DNA of 64,000 nt from Isoperla grammatica (Eukaryota; Arthropoda; Insecta; Plecoptera; Perlodidae), in contig OX246738.1 of the NCBI GenBank assembly GCA_945910005.1, forward strand, positions 21,168,186 through 21,232,185, in the 5' to 3' direction. The position numbers and the translations under genes were made by a program. Positions within the stretch are counted from its first letter, which is position 1. Each line of letters starts with the position of its first letter. The notes beneath the pieces are model-generated. The model saw only the letters and a list, made by a program, of their open reading frames with translations, was not told the origin of the DNA and ran no database searches. Shown here piece after piece: positions 12,866-25,955 of the stretch.

Positions 12866-15753
12866 ACGCCCGAGGACAAACAAACACGAGAAGGCTTTCT
12901 GGGGTAGCAGCTTATCAAAACTACCGGCAGAGTTCTCGCTATTCTTCCGGGAGTCCTCCTCTCCCTTCCAACACACATTTCCACTCTCCTCTCCGAACCA
13001 CCCTCTGGGTTCGATCCTCGACATGTTCAACGGCGCCCAGGTATTTAATACCCCTTTTACTCGTGGTTCTGAAATAGCTTCCGGGTTGAGACCGATAGTT
13101 ATCCTCCACCCCTTGGTAGAGCAAGCGGTTTCCTCTCAAGGTGGATGTCGATAGAATGTGACGCTGATAGCCAAGACACCACCTGAAGGCGACTCATCCT
13201 TTACTGTCATCTCTCGCCTGCTTTATGGCGATCCGAAAGGGTTTGTCGAAAGTGGGGCTTGGGGCCGATCGATTATCGATTTGCTTGGTTTTCGACACCG
13301 GCAACTCATTTTGAAGGTTCTACCGGCTGTGCGGCCGACTCAGCAGTAATATGTTAAAGTAGGGTAACGCATATCCGTGGATCAGCCTTGCAGAGATGAC
13401 ATCAAGTCGATTTCCGTTCTGTTCCCATAGCGAGAATTATTCCACCCCTACAAATTATCGGCCTTACGTACAGACCGACCCACAAGTCCCATTCTCTGGA
13501 ATGGAATAGCGTCTTACGTAAACTCGGCTCTCAGCAGAGCTGGCAAATCCGTTATTTTCTAACAAGGTAGCCGCAGCCTCGCCCTTTATAACTATTGCTT
13601 CCATATACAGCAATCAAATAGAGAAGGGTTTTACCAAGGGGAAAAGGTGCTTAAATTGACTTGTAAGATACATATAAGCTCAAAATAATATCTAAAGTAC
13701 ACACAAATACAAAACAACAGTAACAACTCGCACAGGCCAACGCAGGCCCACAACTAATGTAAGCAGAGAGAATGTGCGGGATGTAAGTGCAAAGATTTTA
13801 TATTAGATGTTTTTACAAAATAACTGTATTTGTAGACGTTAGAACAATAGTTTCATTATTTCCAGACTTAGTGCAGAAGATACATAATATGGTTGGTTGC
13901 ATTTCATGCATTAATCACAACATTTATCACGTTTTTTTTAAATTAGCTTTGTACTTGATACTACTGAATTGTAATTTTATAATTATTATTGTAACAGGAA
14001 AGTTATGTAATGAAATACAAACAAAAATAGTAATGCCTTGTTTGTTTAAGGTTGAAATGTGTAGCTAAATCTGTGCGTACGGTCACCGTAAACCATTTGT
14101 TTTCTGTACGAGAAACAAGAAGCATAAAAACATTCTACCTCTTAAGCTATGGGGGATGACAATGAATTGATTATCTCATTATGGAACTCAGTAATCATCA
14201 TCACCTCTCACACCTACATAGAGATAAACACTTGGCTGTATGGTTTGTACTTCTCGGAGTAAGTATCATCGAACGGTCAAGTTTCGATTAAGTGTAGCTG
14301 CCGCTCGCTGGATACCGGCAGACATTTGCAGATCTACAAGGAATATATCCGGTCCGAAATATCCTCCTCCTCCCCCTCCTAGCACCGCTCCCCCGACAAG
14401 AGACGAAGATTAATGTTGCTCTATAGGTTCACCAATAACAATATTCACTTAAATAGACATCTCGATGTTTTTGTTGCTGGTATCTGGGCATGTATTATTT
14501 CGTAGCAAGATTGCAACTGACATGTAATATTAATTGCACGTATAGGCCTACCGCCAAGTTATTGCGTCTCTTGTGTGTACGCCCCCCTCCCCCCCCCCCC
14601 CCTTATAGCTGTCGGCTGTCCACACAATACTTTATAATCCATCCCCAACGCTTGGATAACTTTTAGATTTCATGTAAAAAAACAAAAACTTTCTGTTAGG
14701 GTACTAATAATTATTGTCAATACAATTAGCACCAATAAAACGATAAACCTTCTTCAACTTTCACAGTTTCATTTACTCTTGAGTTTTATTACACATTCTC
14801 GCCTATGAGGCACGGAAAGCTTTGGACCATCTGCCTACCAACGAGTCAGAGCATATAATTGGTTAAAAGCCAAATGAATGGATTTTATGGGTAAAGAAGT
14901 TGAACTGCAAACTCGGGCAATTAAACTCACCCATTCTGAGATGCAATTAATTCAAAACAAATCAGTTTTTATCATCGTGCAGGTTCTTATGGTAACCACT
15001 TTAATGGTTTCGACGCCAGTGAGTTTTACTGCGGTGTTTCGAAAAATGAAGCTTTCGCATCAGATTCTTGTCTTAAGTAACTAAAGTAACTGAGTAACAG
15101 TCGTTTGGTGCAATCTTCATGAAGCCACCTGTGATTTAGTTCAGTGGACATGATGCGGGACAAGTAACTGTGGTCCAATGAGATCGCTTCAAGAAGCTTT
15201 ATGTCAAAATACGCAGCTGGCCTTGCAAAGCCTCCAGCAGATACCTCGCTTTCTTTGGGTTTAATATTACTACTGTTATATAGTACTCCACATTAAAATC
15301 CCGCCTACTGAATACGTAGTTTTAATGTTGAAGCAGAATAAAACACATAATAAGCCGTTGTGTCCACACTAAATTGCGTGCATTAATTTAGGTTTGTCAC
15401 TTTACAACTTGTGCGTGGGGTGTTATATATATATATTGATTATCAAAGGTATCGATAGACACTCTTTTTCACACTAATGTGGAAGTATTATGTCTAAAAT
15501 TTGAAAACCCTACACAAAAAATAACAAAATTTGTATAATATAAGAGATTTCTTTTCGGATTAGATGAACTAAAGCCTTAATATCAAAGCACGATTGTCTA
15601 CGTGAACATGAACATGAACATGTTTTAGAACACCTTGATAAAATACGAAAACAGTGGATTACTTCAAGGTAGATATAAAGTTAGTCGGTCGTTAAAATAG
15701 TTTGGTTTAAAAAGTGTTTTTAAAAGGTGCGGCATTTCAAGGTTAAGTGTTAA

Positions 15754-15829
15754 ACCGATTGAGTTGGTACAGCGGAAACACGCGAGACTCTAATTCTGGA
15801 GGTCGCCGGTTCAAGTCCGGCGACCGGAA
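15754..15829 (+). tRNA. tRNA-like sequence (pseudogene or SINE head), apparent anticodon CTA
   Basis: The 76-nt stretch has a perfect T-loop hairpin (GGTCGCCGG TTCAAGT CCGGCGACC, 15801-15825), a B-box (GGTTCAAGTCC) and an A-box-like TGGTACAGCGG (15765-15775). It also has an AGGTC variable region and an anticodon arm CGAGA-CTCTAAT-TCTGG with one mismatch. The acceptor arm ACCGATT/GACCGGA pairs at 5 of 7 positions. The D-arm does not fold normally. The anticodon by position would be CTA, which would read the amber codon, so a functional standard tRNA is unlikely. A tRNA-derived SINE or decayed tRNA fits best. Confidence 0.45.
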
Positions 15830-18329
15830 ATCCTTATTGAACCTTTTCCCGAAGGTCTACTCAGTCATAAGGCAAACCTGGAACGGAATTAGACCTCGCA
15901 GATTTATCCAAGCACTCTTACCAAGTTAGGTGCCAAAAAGGTGCTTTTAAATGCTTCTGCACCCTCTATACTAGGTATTCTTTAACGAAAAGTTCCAAGT
16001 TAATTGAATTGAAAGAAATTTAACTGAATCAACATTAATTTAATTTTGTTCAGTAGTATTTTCAAAGAAAATTCTAAGAGTAACAACACAACTCGATATA
16101 GGCCTGAAGTATCAGCTGTTAACGGCAATGGGTATAGCTCACAAAATTAAACAATGCAAAATTAAAGGTATTTTAATGATATCTTGAAAATAGTGATACG
16201 TACCCGGGGTTTCTATCATAAGCTAAACAATGGATTTTAAAACTTAAATTTTGCTATAATAACTATTGTTATTTCTGTAATAAAATCAATAGTTTATAAG
16301 CCTCTTAATTAAATAAAATCGTAACATTTAAAATACTTAATATATATATATATTAAATCCTTGTTTAGCTGATACAAAAGCAAATTACTATTTCAATATC
16401 TTGATTTTATTGAGAAGTTTCTGTTCCATTTTTATATCGACCGGTGTAGTTAACAAATAATAGGTAATAGAAATGTTTCGTATTTTCACCAAAGCATCGT
16501 CTTTGTCACGCTTCTCTCTAACCCGCGTGAACCGGTCTCACATCCGGTCAGTGTTTCAGCCAGTGTTAGTTAGGTCACGGCAACATAGCTCGCCGCTTCA
16601 CTTGCAGATTATCGTTGAATTGCTCAGCAAAAGTCTACTGGAAACGGCGACCAATCAACAACCAGTCAATGGCCTGTCAACGACAGTCTAGCTGTAGCAC
16701 TCTAATTTACATACTCTTTATTAAAGCCGACAGCTTCAGGCACACATTGGTCTTTTAAATATCATTTGTTGGATCAGTCCACACCTACATTGCTATACGA
16801 TGATTGCAAACGAATGCTGTAGTTAGTAAAAGTGAGTTCAGTATTACTTTTCGTGGTTTAGGCCTACCTATGTGGAAATTATATGTATTAGTACACGAAA
16901 TAATGATGGAAATAGATTTTTATTTCACTGAAAATCTTAAACTTATAATTGACTATTATATGTTTAGCTCATATTTGATGTCAAGAAAAGTATGAGTATC
17001 GAAGTTTATTGTATAATAAATATACAGACCGCCTTCTCAAAGCCAAACTGTTTTACTTCATGGTTTTTAGTTGTAAATTACAATAAACGGACAAATAGTA
17101 CCATAATGGCGGGGAAACAGGGCTGACATCCAAGCGATTGTTAAGTAATCGAACAACCTTATTTAATTAAATGTAATAATTGGTTTTACATAATATTATC
17201 ATCTATTTGTTCAGTGTTTTTATTTTCTTTGGTAGAAAACGGGTTTTGTTCTTCAAAACTACCTCAGACCACTTTTTTTCTTCACTTTTATTAAAGTTTT
17301 TGCAACAAGACTAAACTAATATTATGCAACCTAAAAACAACAGCAGCGAACGCATCCCAAAGATTTTACACAACCCATTGTAGGTTTTATATAGAAATGA
17401 TGCGCCAACTTCTATTATGCCACGCAAAAGATTAATTATAATAGGCCGTGCCCTGGCAATAACTTCAATAAAACGTTAATATGCATACTCATATAACTTT
17501 GACTGGTCCAAATAATGAAACCTGAACTGACTTGATGGCAGTTGTTCTGTGCACACAGTGGCTATGCTGCGCTGCGATGGGATATCCATCCTGGCTACGA
17601 CGCAGACGCGCCACTAAATTATAATATCTCATTTTCTATAGGCCTCAGTCGTCAGAAGTTGGCGTATATTTAGTCGCACTAGATTAGGAACCAGATAGCT
17701 TATTATGAGTACGATAGACGGGTACCGGTTGAATGTAAGTATGATGGATAGAGGGGAAATTGGGTAACAAAAGTATATGGTACTTAAAAAAATGAATTTC
17801 TGACGAAAGGCTGACAGCGAAAATCTGCCTGGCGACTTGGAGTAGAAACCCAAGAGGTAGACGAGACGCACTTGGACTTGGTAGATTGGAATGATTCTGT
17901 TTGAATGAGTTTGCTTGGCATAAGAATATTAAACAAGTGGGTGAGTATTGGGGATGCAAGGATCATGTATCATTATATCAGTACCGGAATTTAACTCTTT
18001 CGTGATATGACGATCCCTTGAAGGCACCAGGAAATTGGCGTTGAATGTTTGTTTATGTGTTATTACTAACTGAATATAGAACGTATATAAAATAAAAAGA
18101 CTAGTCGTGTTGGGCGAGCGAAATTACTTCCATTTATTTTTCATGGCGTTTTTAACCAAGACGAGGACAAATTCCATCAGTTTGTTAAAAAAAACACACA
18201 TTCCAAATGTTGTAATGAATCGACTGTTGACATGGTAAAGAAAATATAATTCGTAAACGAAATAATGAAAATATAAATTAAAACTCCAAACCAGTAGCCA
18301 CGTTTTAGTTTTCTTTTTATTTGTATATA
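15830..18329. other. AT-rich noncoding DNA, no gene recognised
   Basis: No exon or repeat family is recognised. One small ORF at 16473-16691 (72 codons) starts with an Arg/Ser-rich, acid-free stretch resembling a mitochondrial presequence; it has no other support. The rest is low-complexity AT-rich DNA. Confidence 0.55.
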
Positions 18330-20589
18330 GACCATGGGCCAGCTAATAGAAACCCTCCCCCCCCCCCCCCCCCGGTGCGGAAGGTTTGAAAGTGGTTTTG
18401 TATACCTCTTAATATTACATTTTGATTTTCACTTGTTAGCCAACACAACTTTGGTGGAACAGCCAACCAGGGGTGCCCAAAGATTTTGGTCTAAATAGTA
18501 CAAATATTAATTGTGAGTCTTGTAGTAAGAAAGTAGTTAGTTTTACGTAAGGTTATAACTATGTATATTATTTTCTTATTTCTAAAAATTGTTTGAGACC
18601 CAATTGGCCATTATCTTCGGAGATATCACCCTGTGTCTTTTTGGACATCATGAAATTCTTTAGTCACAAATGTCGTTTGCGACCACTCTAATGAAAGGTC
18701 TTGATGAGTACATTACGAATTAGTAATTTATTATACATGTCAATAATACATTTTCAGGGGTAATCACGCTTTAAACGTCAAAATCCATCTTCGATCGCTA
18801 TTTTTTGCACTATTAGCTATAATAAAGGTGAGAAGTTTCCATTTTTTTTCTTTGTAGCTTTGAAATATATGTAAGTGTATTAACATTGTTTGTAATATGT
18901 GATTTCCATAGAATTATATCCATTTTAGGTTATTGTTTTAATTGTTAATTTAATTTTTTTTTCATTAATTAACGTCGTTAAAAAAGAAACACGTATATTT
19001 AAGGATTGTGCAGCTTTTATAATACAGTCACAAAATAAGTCACAAAATAACAAACATACTTACATAAACGCTCAAGAAACGCAATTAATATTTATGTATA
19101 TACATTTGAGATGCCACATTTTGACACCCCTGGTGGGTTCATCCGCTAAAACCGTGTTGTATATTGAGTAAAAATGCGAAGACAATCTATTCAAGTACTC
19201 AAACCCGCTTCTATCATCTTCCACAATGTGGGTAATATGGGAGGTCATAGTCTGGCAAAACTATATATACTATCTACTCTAAGTAAACCAAAAAATGTAT
19301 ATGGAAAGTTTTGTGCACCCCTTAAATGGAAAAATGTATTTAATTAAGTATTTTGAATGTTAAATAATATATACGTCCAGAATTGTTAATTTACTGTCCA
19401 GAATCGCAATTAACATCAATATTGCTCCTTATTTCGCCATGTTTGGATACCCCTGGTGGGTGCATCCACCAAAACTATGGTGGCTAACAAGCTAAAATCG
19501 CAAGACAGTGTACCAAAGTATCCAAAAACAGTTCTAAACTTTCCGGCATATGGGGAACGGCGGGTTACAAATGGGGTAAACCCTATACATGTTATGCTCA
19601 AAGTAAACAAATAAAATGTATAAATTATCAAATTCAATGTATTATATATTGTGTTGTGCGACCATTTAAATGGGAAAATGTATAATTAACAATTTCAATG
19701 TGTTAAAGGTTACTTAATTCCAAAAATGTTCATTTTATTGTCAATATCACAATTATCATTAATATTACTCACTATTTCGACATTTTGGATAGCCCTGGTA
19801 AGTGCACTCACAAAAAACCATCTTGGCTAACAAGTAAAAATCAAAAGGTCATGTATCAAAGTATACAAAAACACTTTCAGACCTTCCAATATTGGAGGGG
19901 TGGGGGGTTACAGATGGGGCAAACATGATACATTTTAACCTAAAAAATTCACATAAAATGTATATAGAATGTTTTTCTCACCCCTGAAAAATAAAAAATT
20001 CATGTTATCAAGCATTTTAGATGCGTGAGGTTATATACTTACAACTATTTTCATTTATTCTCAAGAATGGCATATAATATTAATATCGAATTGTATGGTG
20101 GCACATTTGGACAACCCTGGTAGATGCACCCGCCAAAACCATGTTGGCTAACAAGTGAAAATCAAAAGTACATATATAATAGTAATCGAAACCACTTTTA
20201 GACCTTCCATTATTTGAGGGGTGGGGCGTTACAGAGCGGCCAAACTATATAAATGTTTTGCTCGAAATAAAAACAAAACATGAATAGATAACTAGTTTGT
20301 GTAACCCTGAAAATCAACAAATTGTGTTATTTAGTAGCTTACGTATAAAAGAGTACATCCTTATAAAAATAGTTAATTCTTTGAACTGGCAACATACCTC
20401 AATTAATATTTTTATGGTTTTCACAGCACCACATTTGGACACCCCTGGTGGGTGCACCCACCAAAACCATGTTGGCTAACAAGTGAAAATCGAAAGTCAA
20501 TATATCAAAGTACTGAAAACCACTTTCAGACCTTCCGCACCGGGGGGGGGGGGGGGGGGGAGGGGGGGGTTATAGCTGGCCCAAGGTCT
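18330..20589. mobile_element. Foldback element with ~160-bp inverted ends and internal ~325-bp tandem repeats
   Basis: The left arm (18330-18490) reads AGACCATGGGCCAGCT, a C18 run, CCGGTGCGGAAGG and later GTTAGCCAACACAACTTTGG. The right arm (20430-20589) is its reverse complement: CCAAAACCATGTTGGCTAAC, CCTTCCGCACCGG, a long G run, AGCTGGCCCAAGGTCT. The motif CACCCCTGGTGGGTGCA...TTGGCTAACAAG recurs at about 19118, 19441, 19782, 20107 and 20432, so five diverged ~325-bp repeats lead into the right arm. No ORF of note. A non-autonomous foldback or satellite-bearing TIR element is the best description; the target duplication is unclear. Confidence 0.85.
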
Positions 20590-23500
20590 AATATTGACGT
20601 GATGGAATGTTTATAACTCCTATTAATTAGAGTGTGATTACATGTTTGGATTATTAGTGTAACATGTATGTTAATTTATTACTTATCACTTAAAACATCA
20701 CTTAGTCTAGCAGAAGGCACAAACTATAGGAGTCAAAACTCTTTAACCGGAAAATTTTAACAATAAAACACTGTTATAATTATGTTCTTCGGTAGTATCC
20801 ATTGCTTTTCTCAGACACGATATTGATTCGCGTCTGAGGAAAATACTATACTAACATTTCAAACAGTTTGTTAAGTGGACTGTTGGTATAGTTACCACAG
20901 TTAGCTCGTGAGTGTGGATGTTTGTTTCATTTCAAGTACTTTTCCATCGGCTGAATCTTTAAGACAGAATACAGATATGTAATAAAATCAAGAAACATCA
21001 CGTTGATTATTATTATATGACGGTAAAATACATACAATAAAATCTTATTTATACATTTTCACTTTTCAATTATTCTTAGATTACTTCCTTATGCATCTTT
21101 CACATTTTATTTTAGTTTAGTTATACATATGTTTTTATTATGTTTATAATATTTTATATTTGCTCTTCTAAAAATGTATAACTTAAGGTTACACTGTTAT
21201 TCTGGTAGGTCATGTGAACTTTGTAAATGATTCATTTGAATAACTTGTATTTAGAACTATATATATATAAAAAAAGCACATGTTTAGTTTCTCAGACATT
21301 CTAAAGAAAACCACTACAAGACGCCGCAGACAGAAGGTGTCAACGTGTGGTAAAATGCACCCTGTCACAGAGCGCGCTGCACAAAAACCGCGTCTCGTCA
21401 CCCCCCCCCCCCCCCCCCCCCCGCGAACATCCCCACGACAAACAATGCCTCGCATCACAAAGCACCAATTAATTCCCATGTTTGCGTCTGTGTAATTGTT
21501 TGTACGTCCCAATATGACATGGAAGCCGTTGCTTCGTGCGGTATTAGGTTTACTTTGGATATGTGATAACCGTCCGGGTTTCAGCTGGGTGGGCTACTGA
21601 TATTACAGACACGAAAACCCAGTGGTTAACGATTCAATCACAAACGAATTGCAATCGTAATTATTTTATATTAATAAATCTAACGAGAAAGACAAATTTA
21701 TTTGGCCATTACAAATATGAAAGAGAACGGTATGAATTAGTATCCTACTATCACTTCTCTTGCGTACCTCGAATTGACCAATTTATACAGCAATCACTTT
21801 TAAATCATTTACTAAGTACTTTGGCTTTCATCTTCATTGCATCTAGAGGATAACATTAATTTTATTTCTAGACTAATCTCACATTTAGAAAATAATTATT
21901 AATATGTATAGCATAAGTTGTATACATTGTTTTGGATACTATAGTTATGACTGTGTGAAGAGATGGTATTAAACTCTGGAACACATTTGTAAATATTACA
22001 CAATACAATTTACTTCTGTCCTATCGGTGTGCACACTTGACTAAGGGGGGCGGGGTGGGTCTCCGGGACGGAGGTCACAGGATTAACTCCTATTCAGAGT
22101 AATTTAACTGGGTTTAAGTTTACACAAAATGCATCGATATGTTGATTACATGACGCAGTCATTATGTTGTATTGAGCCAACAGCTGTTAGGATCTCATTG
22201 TTGGTTGTTGCCTTATATGGGATGTTTTTCTGGAGATCGCGTTTGCATTAGGCAATAAATGCAAAGCTGCAGCGAGGCCAAACCCATGTAGATGTATGTA
22301 TGAAAGTTACGTTAGTTTACAGACAGTCTGTACCTGCAACGGTATACAATATTACAAATATATATTTCTGTAATAAATAACGAAAGAAATAAAATTATGT
22401 GAGAGACTATCTGTAGGCGTTATGTGCAGACATAAATGCTCACTTTCAGGTAAAAAATGACGAAACATGCGTGTTATACACATTACACAGAAAGTATCAT
22501 TGTGAACGACTGACTGTCGATTAGGTTCATATTCTATCTTTAGAAGTAGGTCTTTGTCAATCCAGTCCAAAATATCTGCAAAAGCTCCATACACATAAAA
22601 CTAGTAAGCTACCATTTGAGTAAATTATATAAGCTTGAATTGAATCTGAGCTAGGCTTATGTCATAACTGAAGTTGAAGAACATCGGTGAATCTAGAATC
22701 CCATTTAAGCCCAAAGGAAGGTTAAACTTTAAATTAAACGCCCAACGTCATGGCATAAAACCATTTCATATCGAGGGGCTCCTTAAAAAAATACATAGGC
22801 TAATATAAAATAATCGAGGGATATAATACTCTGATCTCTAATAATCAAAAGTACAATCTATTTCTCTTTTTTATTTTGTTTAAACATTACTCGAAATATC
22901 TGTTTCAAATCTATGAATCTCTTAAGAACAGCCACCAGCCTGAAGGTAGCACCAAGCAGCACAGACCCCAAGGGCCACCCCCAGATAAAATCTACCGACC
23001 GTAGTTAAGGTCGACTTTTGACAGCCAGTCGATCGTAATTTGTTCCATACCGGTTTTATGCGCCGCCTGTTTTATGATACGAGGTATACACGTGCCGCGT
23101 GGTAAAGCGCATGACGTCATTCCACTCTACACTCGTGTTATCTTTGTAAGTTTACATGGTCACTTATCAATTAAGTTTCGACCTAGGGCTGCGTAAAAGT
23201 GAATGATAATTTGTTTCATTTATTGTGAATGGGTCGTCGTTAGTAGTTAGTATGGTTCTTTATACGTCCTACAACAGCTATCGTGTTTTAATCTAGGCTC
23301 TTTTTATATTCCATTGATCTCAAGACTTGCAATCACATAGTTGATGATTTCGTTTGTTTAACCGTGTAACCAGTGGTTTTACAGGTTGAAGAATATACAA
23401 AATATTGCTTGGTCTAGATTGGTTTTGTTTTGTGACTGCACCTTCTTGGATTTGGCGTAAAAGGAATACACTGATTTTAAACACGATGTTTGCAAAATCA

Positions 23501-25636
23501 AGAGTTGCCCAAGGTGTTCGTAATTAACGGGCAATCTATTTCTATTTTTAAAACGTCATGAATTGCATTGAAAAGCGTATGGAATGGTTATATCTTTTAA
23601 CCATAACTCGGGCTGGAATACAAGTAAATTGTATTTTATAAAATTTGTGTTAAAAAATATTAAACTCGCTGGCCTAAATATCTTAAAATTAACTATCACA
23701 AATTGAAAATAATATTCTGCTAAATATGGTGGAGGCGCCGGGTACGTCGCACTTCTATTGTGACAACAGTGCTTAGGACCCGACCGTGAGTGATGGCTGG
23801 AGAGTCGGGGGGGGGGGGGGGGCAAGTATGTCACACAGCTCATGTGATAAAAGTGCATGAACGCACATTAGAATGAGTGATTTTATAACAAGCAAAGAAC
23901 ATATTACTTACTACTTATTGATGTTTAGGACAAGATTACGAGAGAAGACAATCCGGCTTGAGCAATTAACAACACGAATGATGGTCACTGTAGTTATTAA
24001 TTGGTTCAGCTGTGAAACAAAGATGTTATAAGTGGAAAATAAAAGATAGTTGCTACAAAATACAAACTATTGTTATAACATTTTATCGTTGATAAAACTG
24101 CAACAATTGAAGTGAAAGAGTTAAGAAACTGTGTTTCTCTAAAGAAGCGCAAGACAAGTAATTATTGTGTGACTTATCACAATGATCAGTTCAGAAATTT
24201 GGCACGTGAAGCGCTCACAGACTAAATACACAATACACGAGAATGAGCGATGTTCACAGCACATGAAACGATTCGTATAATCTTTCTGAACGATCTTGTA
24301 TTAACTAGGATCATCATAGTATTGTTTGATCGGAACAAATCTCCTGTGAAAGGCAAACTTTCAATCAGTGGCTGGCTTTAATGAACTCGTGATTTATCAC
24401 ATCCGAAAGATATTGATCCAATCCAATCTTAAAGAACCCACGTTTTCGAACGAAAAGGAAAAAGTACATCAGAAGAGTTGAGTTGTTACTTTTTTTTTAG
24501 ATGAGTATATAGGCCTATTATGTATAAAGTAAGTATTGTATCATCTCCATAGTGATCGCTCATTGTATACAAACAATACTTCTAATGGTTCCAGCAAGAA
24601 ACGTAGGATTGTGATTCCATATTGACTTTTGTCATATCCATTTTGTCGTTGTTTTATTTTTTTAGTAATTATATATTACAATAATACCGGTAACACGTTG
24701 AAATCACCAGAGCACGGACATGCAAGCAAATAACCAACTTAAAAATTTACCTGTGGTGATTAATATTCTTTGGAAAGCTAACTGTGTGACACTGAGCATG
24801 TTTATTCGTAAATAACATGAGAAGATATTGTGAACGTGTAGAAAAAACCTCCAAAAAAATCAATTTTTGGGATCTGACAACTTATTTTCTTCCTAGATTT
24901 CACATTTTCTAACACATTCCTAAAACCTAGTTACTGTTCTCCTCAACGGCATACGTTTTGATTAGCGGCTTACGTCACACGCGTTCCGCTAAAGCCTCCA
25001 TCGCGCTTGGTAGTCATGGTTACCTGCTCGAAGATTCATACCAATTTGCCAACGCTAAAGCAGGGTTGCATGTGAGCTTATATCACCCAAAACCAATTCT
25101 TATGTGAATTAAAAATGGGATGTTTGTTTAACCCTAATTTTAACCCAGGTGTGTTCAAGATGAATGGGTTTACGTGAGTTTTATCGAAGAAAGTTTCTAG
25201 CCACAAAAAGATTAATCTACTCAATTTGTTCATTTTTTTGGTCATTCAGTCCATTGGCAGAATGTATAATGCTCAGCAAAAGCCAAAAACCATGCACGGG
25301 AACAATAGTCCTTTTGTAATCAAATGAAATGGTTTATAATAATATTGTGAGTTTGTCATAATCTTGCTAAGCGTTACTGCTATTTTACACAGAACATAAC
25401 TAATATACAACGCATTGAAATAACACATTACCTATTATAGAAAGAATATTATTTGTTTTAAATTATCACAATATCATAAGTGCAAACGATATTAAGACCA
25501 ACGATAACACCTACATATATTATTGTGTAGACTTCCACAGACGACAGATTTATCATATGCCATAGTAATATAATTTAGTATTATTTTGTTTATAAAAAAA
25601 AAAATATATATAATAATACACACACATATATATATA
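20590..25636. other. Noncoding DNA, no gene recognised
   Basis: AT-rich DNA with a C22 run (21401-21422), a G16 run (23807-23822), a single 19-bp match to the end of the 8235-8434 element (23726-23743) and one copy of a 65-bp dispersed repeat (24145-24209). The ORF of about 100 codons around the C22 run on both strands is caused by that run and is not credible. Confidence 0.6.
24145..24209. repeat. Dispersed 65-bp repeat, copy 1
   Basis: The sequence GCGCAAGACAAGTAATTATT through ATCAGTTCAGAAATTTGGCACGTG is repeated with few changes at 25954-26018. Nothing else links the two loci. Probably a fragment of a mobile element. Confidence 0.7.
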
Positions 25637-25844
25637 TCAAATAATTGTGTTTTGGGGAATTATCACGTGAGATGTATGTTCCACCTCTCTCTGGAGATTC
25701 GACCGGCCGAGCGGGAGGAAGTAGACTCGGTGGAACCCCTGAAGAGGATGTATGATATTACATCGAAACGTCGGGATGGAGGGGGTAAGTCAGAACCCTC
25801 ATTATACAACTCACGTGATAATACCCCAAAACACAATTATTTGA
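25637..25844 (+). mobile_element. 208-bp TIR element carrying a hammerhead-ribozyme-like motif
   Basis: Ends of ~35 bp are inverted: TCAAATAATTGTGTTTTGGG ... TATCACGTGAG on the left and CTCACGTGATAATACCCCAA ... ATTATTTGA on the right. The interior holds CTGAAGA (25739-25745), a 6-bp stem GATGTA/TACATC with a 6-nt loop, then GAAAC and GTC (25765-25772): the core layout of a hammerhead ribozyme, with one extra G before stem II and a CCC/GGG stem I. Such CTGANGA-stem-GAAACGTC motifs are known in Penelope-like retroelements. The element is bordered by AT microsatellites on both sides. No protein is encoded. Confidence 0.6.
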
Positions 25845-25879
25845 CTTATTTGACATATAGCCGTGAGAATTTGAAACTT

Positions 25880-25882
<3 letters not shown>

Positions 25883-25951
<69 letters not shown>
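25883..25951. repeat. (TA)n microsatellite
   Basis: About 34 uninterrupted TA dinucleotides. Chance reading frames on both strands translate as IYIYIY and are not genes. Confidence 0.98.

Positions 25952-25953
<2 letters not shown>

Positions 25954-25955
<2 letters not shown>

Larger units (their letters stand above)
8435..15753. other. Noncoding DNA, no gene recognised
   Basis: AT-rich sequence with no exon or RNA gene that I can support. Small landmarks are a consensus CRE (TGACGTCA, 11232-11239), an 11-bp-arm hairpin (11783-11807), a GC-richer island with an RFX-type X-box (12740-13600) and a C run (14585-14602). Reading frames up to 109 codons occur in the GC island in several overlapping frames, which is typical of chance ORFs. 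Confidence 0.6.

Noticed and set aside
12748..13349. Cluster of overlapping ORFs on both strands
   Set aside because: Open frames in a GC-rich island appear in almost every frame at once, with no homologous motif or consistent splice sites.
21210..21512. Opposed ORFs around 21280-21512 with poly-Gly or poly-Pro
   Set aside because: They are caused by the C22 run; nothing else in the frames resembles a protein family.
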